Positions 5,077-6,142 of a stretch of 6,142 nt of DNA are shown piece after piece (positions within the stretch are counted from its first letter, which is position 1; each line of letters opens with the position of its first letter). The position numbers were made by a program, and so were the translations under genes. The notes below the pieces were generated by a model. It saw only the letters and a program-made list of their open reading frames with translations. It made no database searches and was not told the DNA's origin. Origin of the DNA: Ruminococcus sp. UBA1780 (GTDB lineage Bacteria > Bacillota > Clostridia > Oscillospirales > Ruminococcaceae); assembly GCA_002315235.1 (NCBI GenBank), contig DCGK01000090.1, positions 28,974 to 35,115 of the forward strand, given 5' to 3'.

Positions 5077-6142
5077 ATGGCATTATTCAAGAAAGTATCT
5101 GCAGCAACTCTTGCTCTCTTAATGACTGCAAGTGCTGTATCAGCATCTGCTGCCGGCACAAAGATTCTTCTCACATCAGAAATTGGTGACGCTGATAACA
5201 ACGGCGCAATCAATACTCTTGACTATGTGACAATGGAAGAATACATTGTAAACAGATCAAAGAGCGCTCAGCAGGATGCAGACTACAACTTCCTTTACAA
5301 CGCTGACTACAACTTCGATGAAAAGACAGACGTAGCTGACGTTGCACTTTTAGTTAAGGTTATGCTCGAAGGCAAGCAGGCTTCTGCATTAACAGCTGAC
5401 GAAGCTGCTGAAGCATTTGAAGCAATGAAGGCTAACTACATCAAGTTAGAAAAGAGCGGTGTTAAGAGCGAACTCAAGACATCATACAACGGTGCTAAGG
5501 AAAACACAACAACAACAATTCTTCTTAAGAACGATACAAAGTATCATGCAACTGCTGACTCATCAGAAGTAGCTGATCAGGATATTTATGTAGATCTCAG
5601 CGGAAGCACAGCTGATATCTATACAAAGGGTTCAGATGACAAGTTTACAAAGGAACAGAAGCTTAAGAATTCTTCAGTTATCAGAAAGCTTGTTGGCGAA
5701 ATCGTTAAGAACTCACAGTTTGCTGAACAGGCTGACATGCCTTCACTCAGCGTAGTAGAACTCATTTTTGCTTCATCAACAAAAGCAAACTTTGAAAATT
5801 CTTACTCATATGTAGACGCTAACGGTAACAAGTACATCATGGTTCCTGTAGCTGACTTTATCCAGGCTTCAGGTGATGTAAAGGATATCGCTGGTTCATA
5901 CATGATCGAAATGGACAAGAATAACAACCCACTTCAGATCAGAGTTGTAAAGGCTACATCATCAATCGGTGATGATTATGCTATTGAAGACGGACGCGTT
6001 AAGTTCATCACAGACGAAGACGAACTTGCTGCTCTCGGCATCGACTTCAAGCTTCCTTCAGTAGAAGACAGCAATACAGATCCTTCAGACAAGCCTTCTA
6101 CCGATCCTTCAGACAAGCCTTCTACTGATCCTTCAGTAAACC
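5077..6142 (+). CDS. Secreted protein with N-terminal dockerin-like module, 3' end outside window
   Basis: The frame is open from 5077 to the window edge (355 residues seen). Residues 1-25 form a signal peptide: MALFKK, a hydrophobic stretch, then a likely cut after ASA. Residues 37-98 look like a type I dockerin: loop 1 is D38-A-D40-N-N42-G ending at D49, loop 2 is D77-Y-N79-F-D81 ending at D88, each followed by a hydrophobic helix. Loop 2 has E82 where glycine is usual, and ADYNF occurs twice (68-72, 76-80). Residues 102-330 are an unrecognised, mostly polar beta-rich region; a LolA-like lipoprotein fold is a guess. From residue 335 a DPSDKPST linker begins. The ATG at 5077 gives better spacing to AAAGG (5060-5064) than the in-frame ATG at 5068. 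Asn is nearly always AAC, Lys mostly AAG and Ala often GCT, suggesting high expression. Confidence 0.8.
   Translation, partial: MALFKKVSAATLALLMTASAVSASAAGTKILLTSEIGDADNNGAINTLDYVTMEEYIVNRSKSAQQDADYNFLYNADYNFDEKTDVADVALLVKVMLEGKQASALTADEAAEAFEAMKANYIKLEKSGVKSELKTSYNGAKENTTTTILLKNDTKYHATADSSEVADQDIYVDLSGSTADIYTKGSDDKFTKEQKLKNSSVIRKLVGEIVKNSQFAEQADMPSLSVVELIFASSTKANFENSYSYVDANGNKYIMVPVADFIQASGDVKDIAGSYMIEMDKNNNPLQIRVVKATSSIGDDYAIEDGRVKFITDEDELAALGIDFKLPSVEDSNTDPSDKPSTDPSDKPSTDPSVN
6079..6142 (+). repeat. Tandem 24-base repeats coding for a DPSDKPST linker
   Basis: Two units of 24 bases (6079-6102 and 6103-6126) differ at only one base, and a third diverging unit starts at 6127 and reaches the window edge. 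They encode DPSDKPST twice, then DPSVN. Such Pro/Ser/Thr-rich stretches are flexible linkers in extracellular bacterial proteins. The near-identity of the units suggests recent duplication or slippage. Confidence 0.85.

Overview
The window looks like chromosomal DNA of an anaerobic, low-GC Firmicute, most likely a Ruminococcus-type member of the Clostridia. The pointers are a secreted protein with a dockerin-like pair of calcium loops, a DUF4317 protein (recalled from memory as a clostridial family), G-rich Shine-Dalgarno sites, sigma-A type promoters and AT-rich intergenic DNA. The genus is an inference; no rRNA or other marker gene is present.

Layout from left to right. (1) Positions 1-234 are an AT-rich upstream region with a small dyad and a clear promoter. 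It drives a single-gene terD unit (235-816, plus strand) coding for a TerD-family calcium-binding stress protein. (2) A strong bidirectional terminator (866-908) is shared by terD and the converging operon. (3) Positions 937-4561 hold a five-gene minus-strand operon. In transcription order it is: a PPP-type metallophosphatase (3869-4561), a 76-residue four-cysteine protein (3637-3867), a DUF4317 protein (2489-3622), a dGTPase-like HD phosphohydrolase (1207-2406) and an 85-residue protein of unknown function (937-1194). Gaps are 1, 14, 82 and 12 nt; the 82-nt gap contains a perfect 10-bp hairpin. The operon promoter (4621-4649) lies inside what would otherwise be an N-terminal extension of the phosphatase, which settles that gene's start. 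(4) Positions 4562-5076 are a divergent AT-rich control region. Its right half has an extended -10 promoter with a 20-bp palindrome over the -35 element and a 15-bp palindrome over the -10 and start site, then a possible 10-codon leader ORF. (5) From 5077 to the window end runs a secreted protein with a signal peptide, an N-terminal dockerin-like module, an unrecognised domain and the start of an 8-residue-repeat linker. It is cut off by the window edge.

How they may work together: the operon pairs two metal-dependent phosphohydrolases of families that act on nucleotides or phosphoesters with three proteins of unknown role. A housekeeping or stress-related nucleotide function is possible but not shown. 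The last gene has codons typical of high expression and an apparently tightly regulated promoter. It is the least explained part of the window. I see no mobile element, CRISPR array, tRNA or rRNA.
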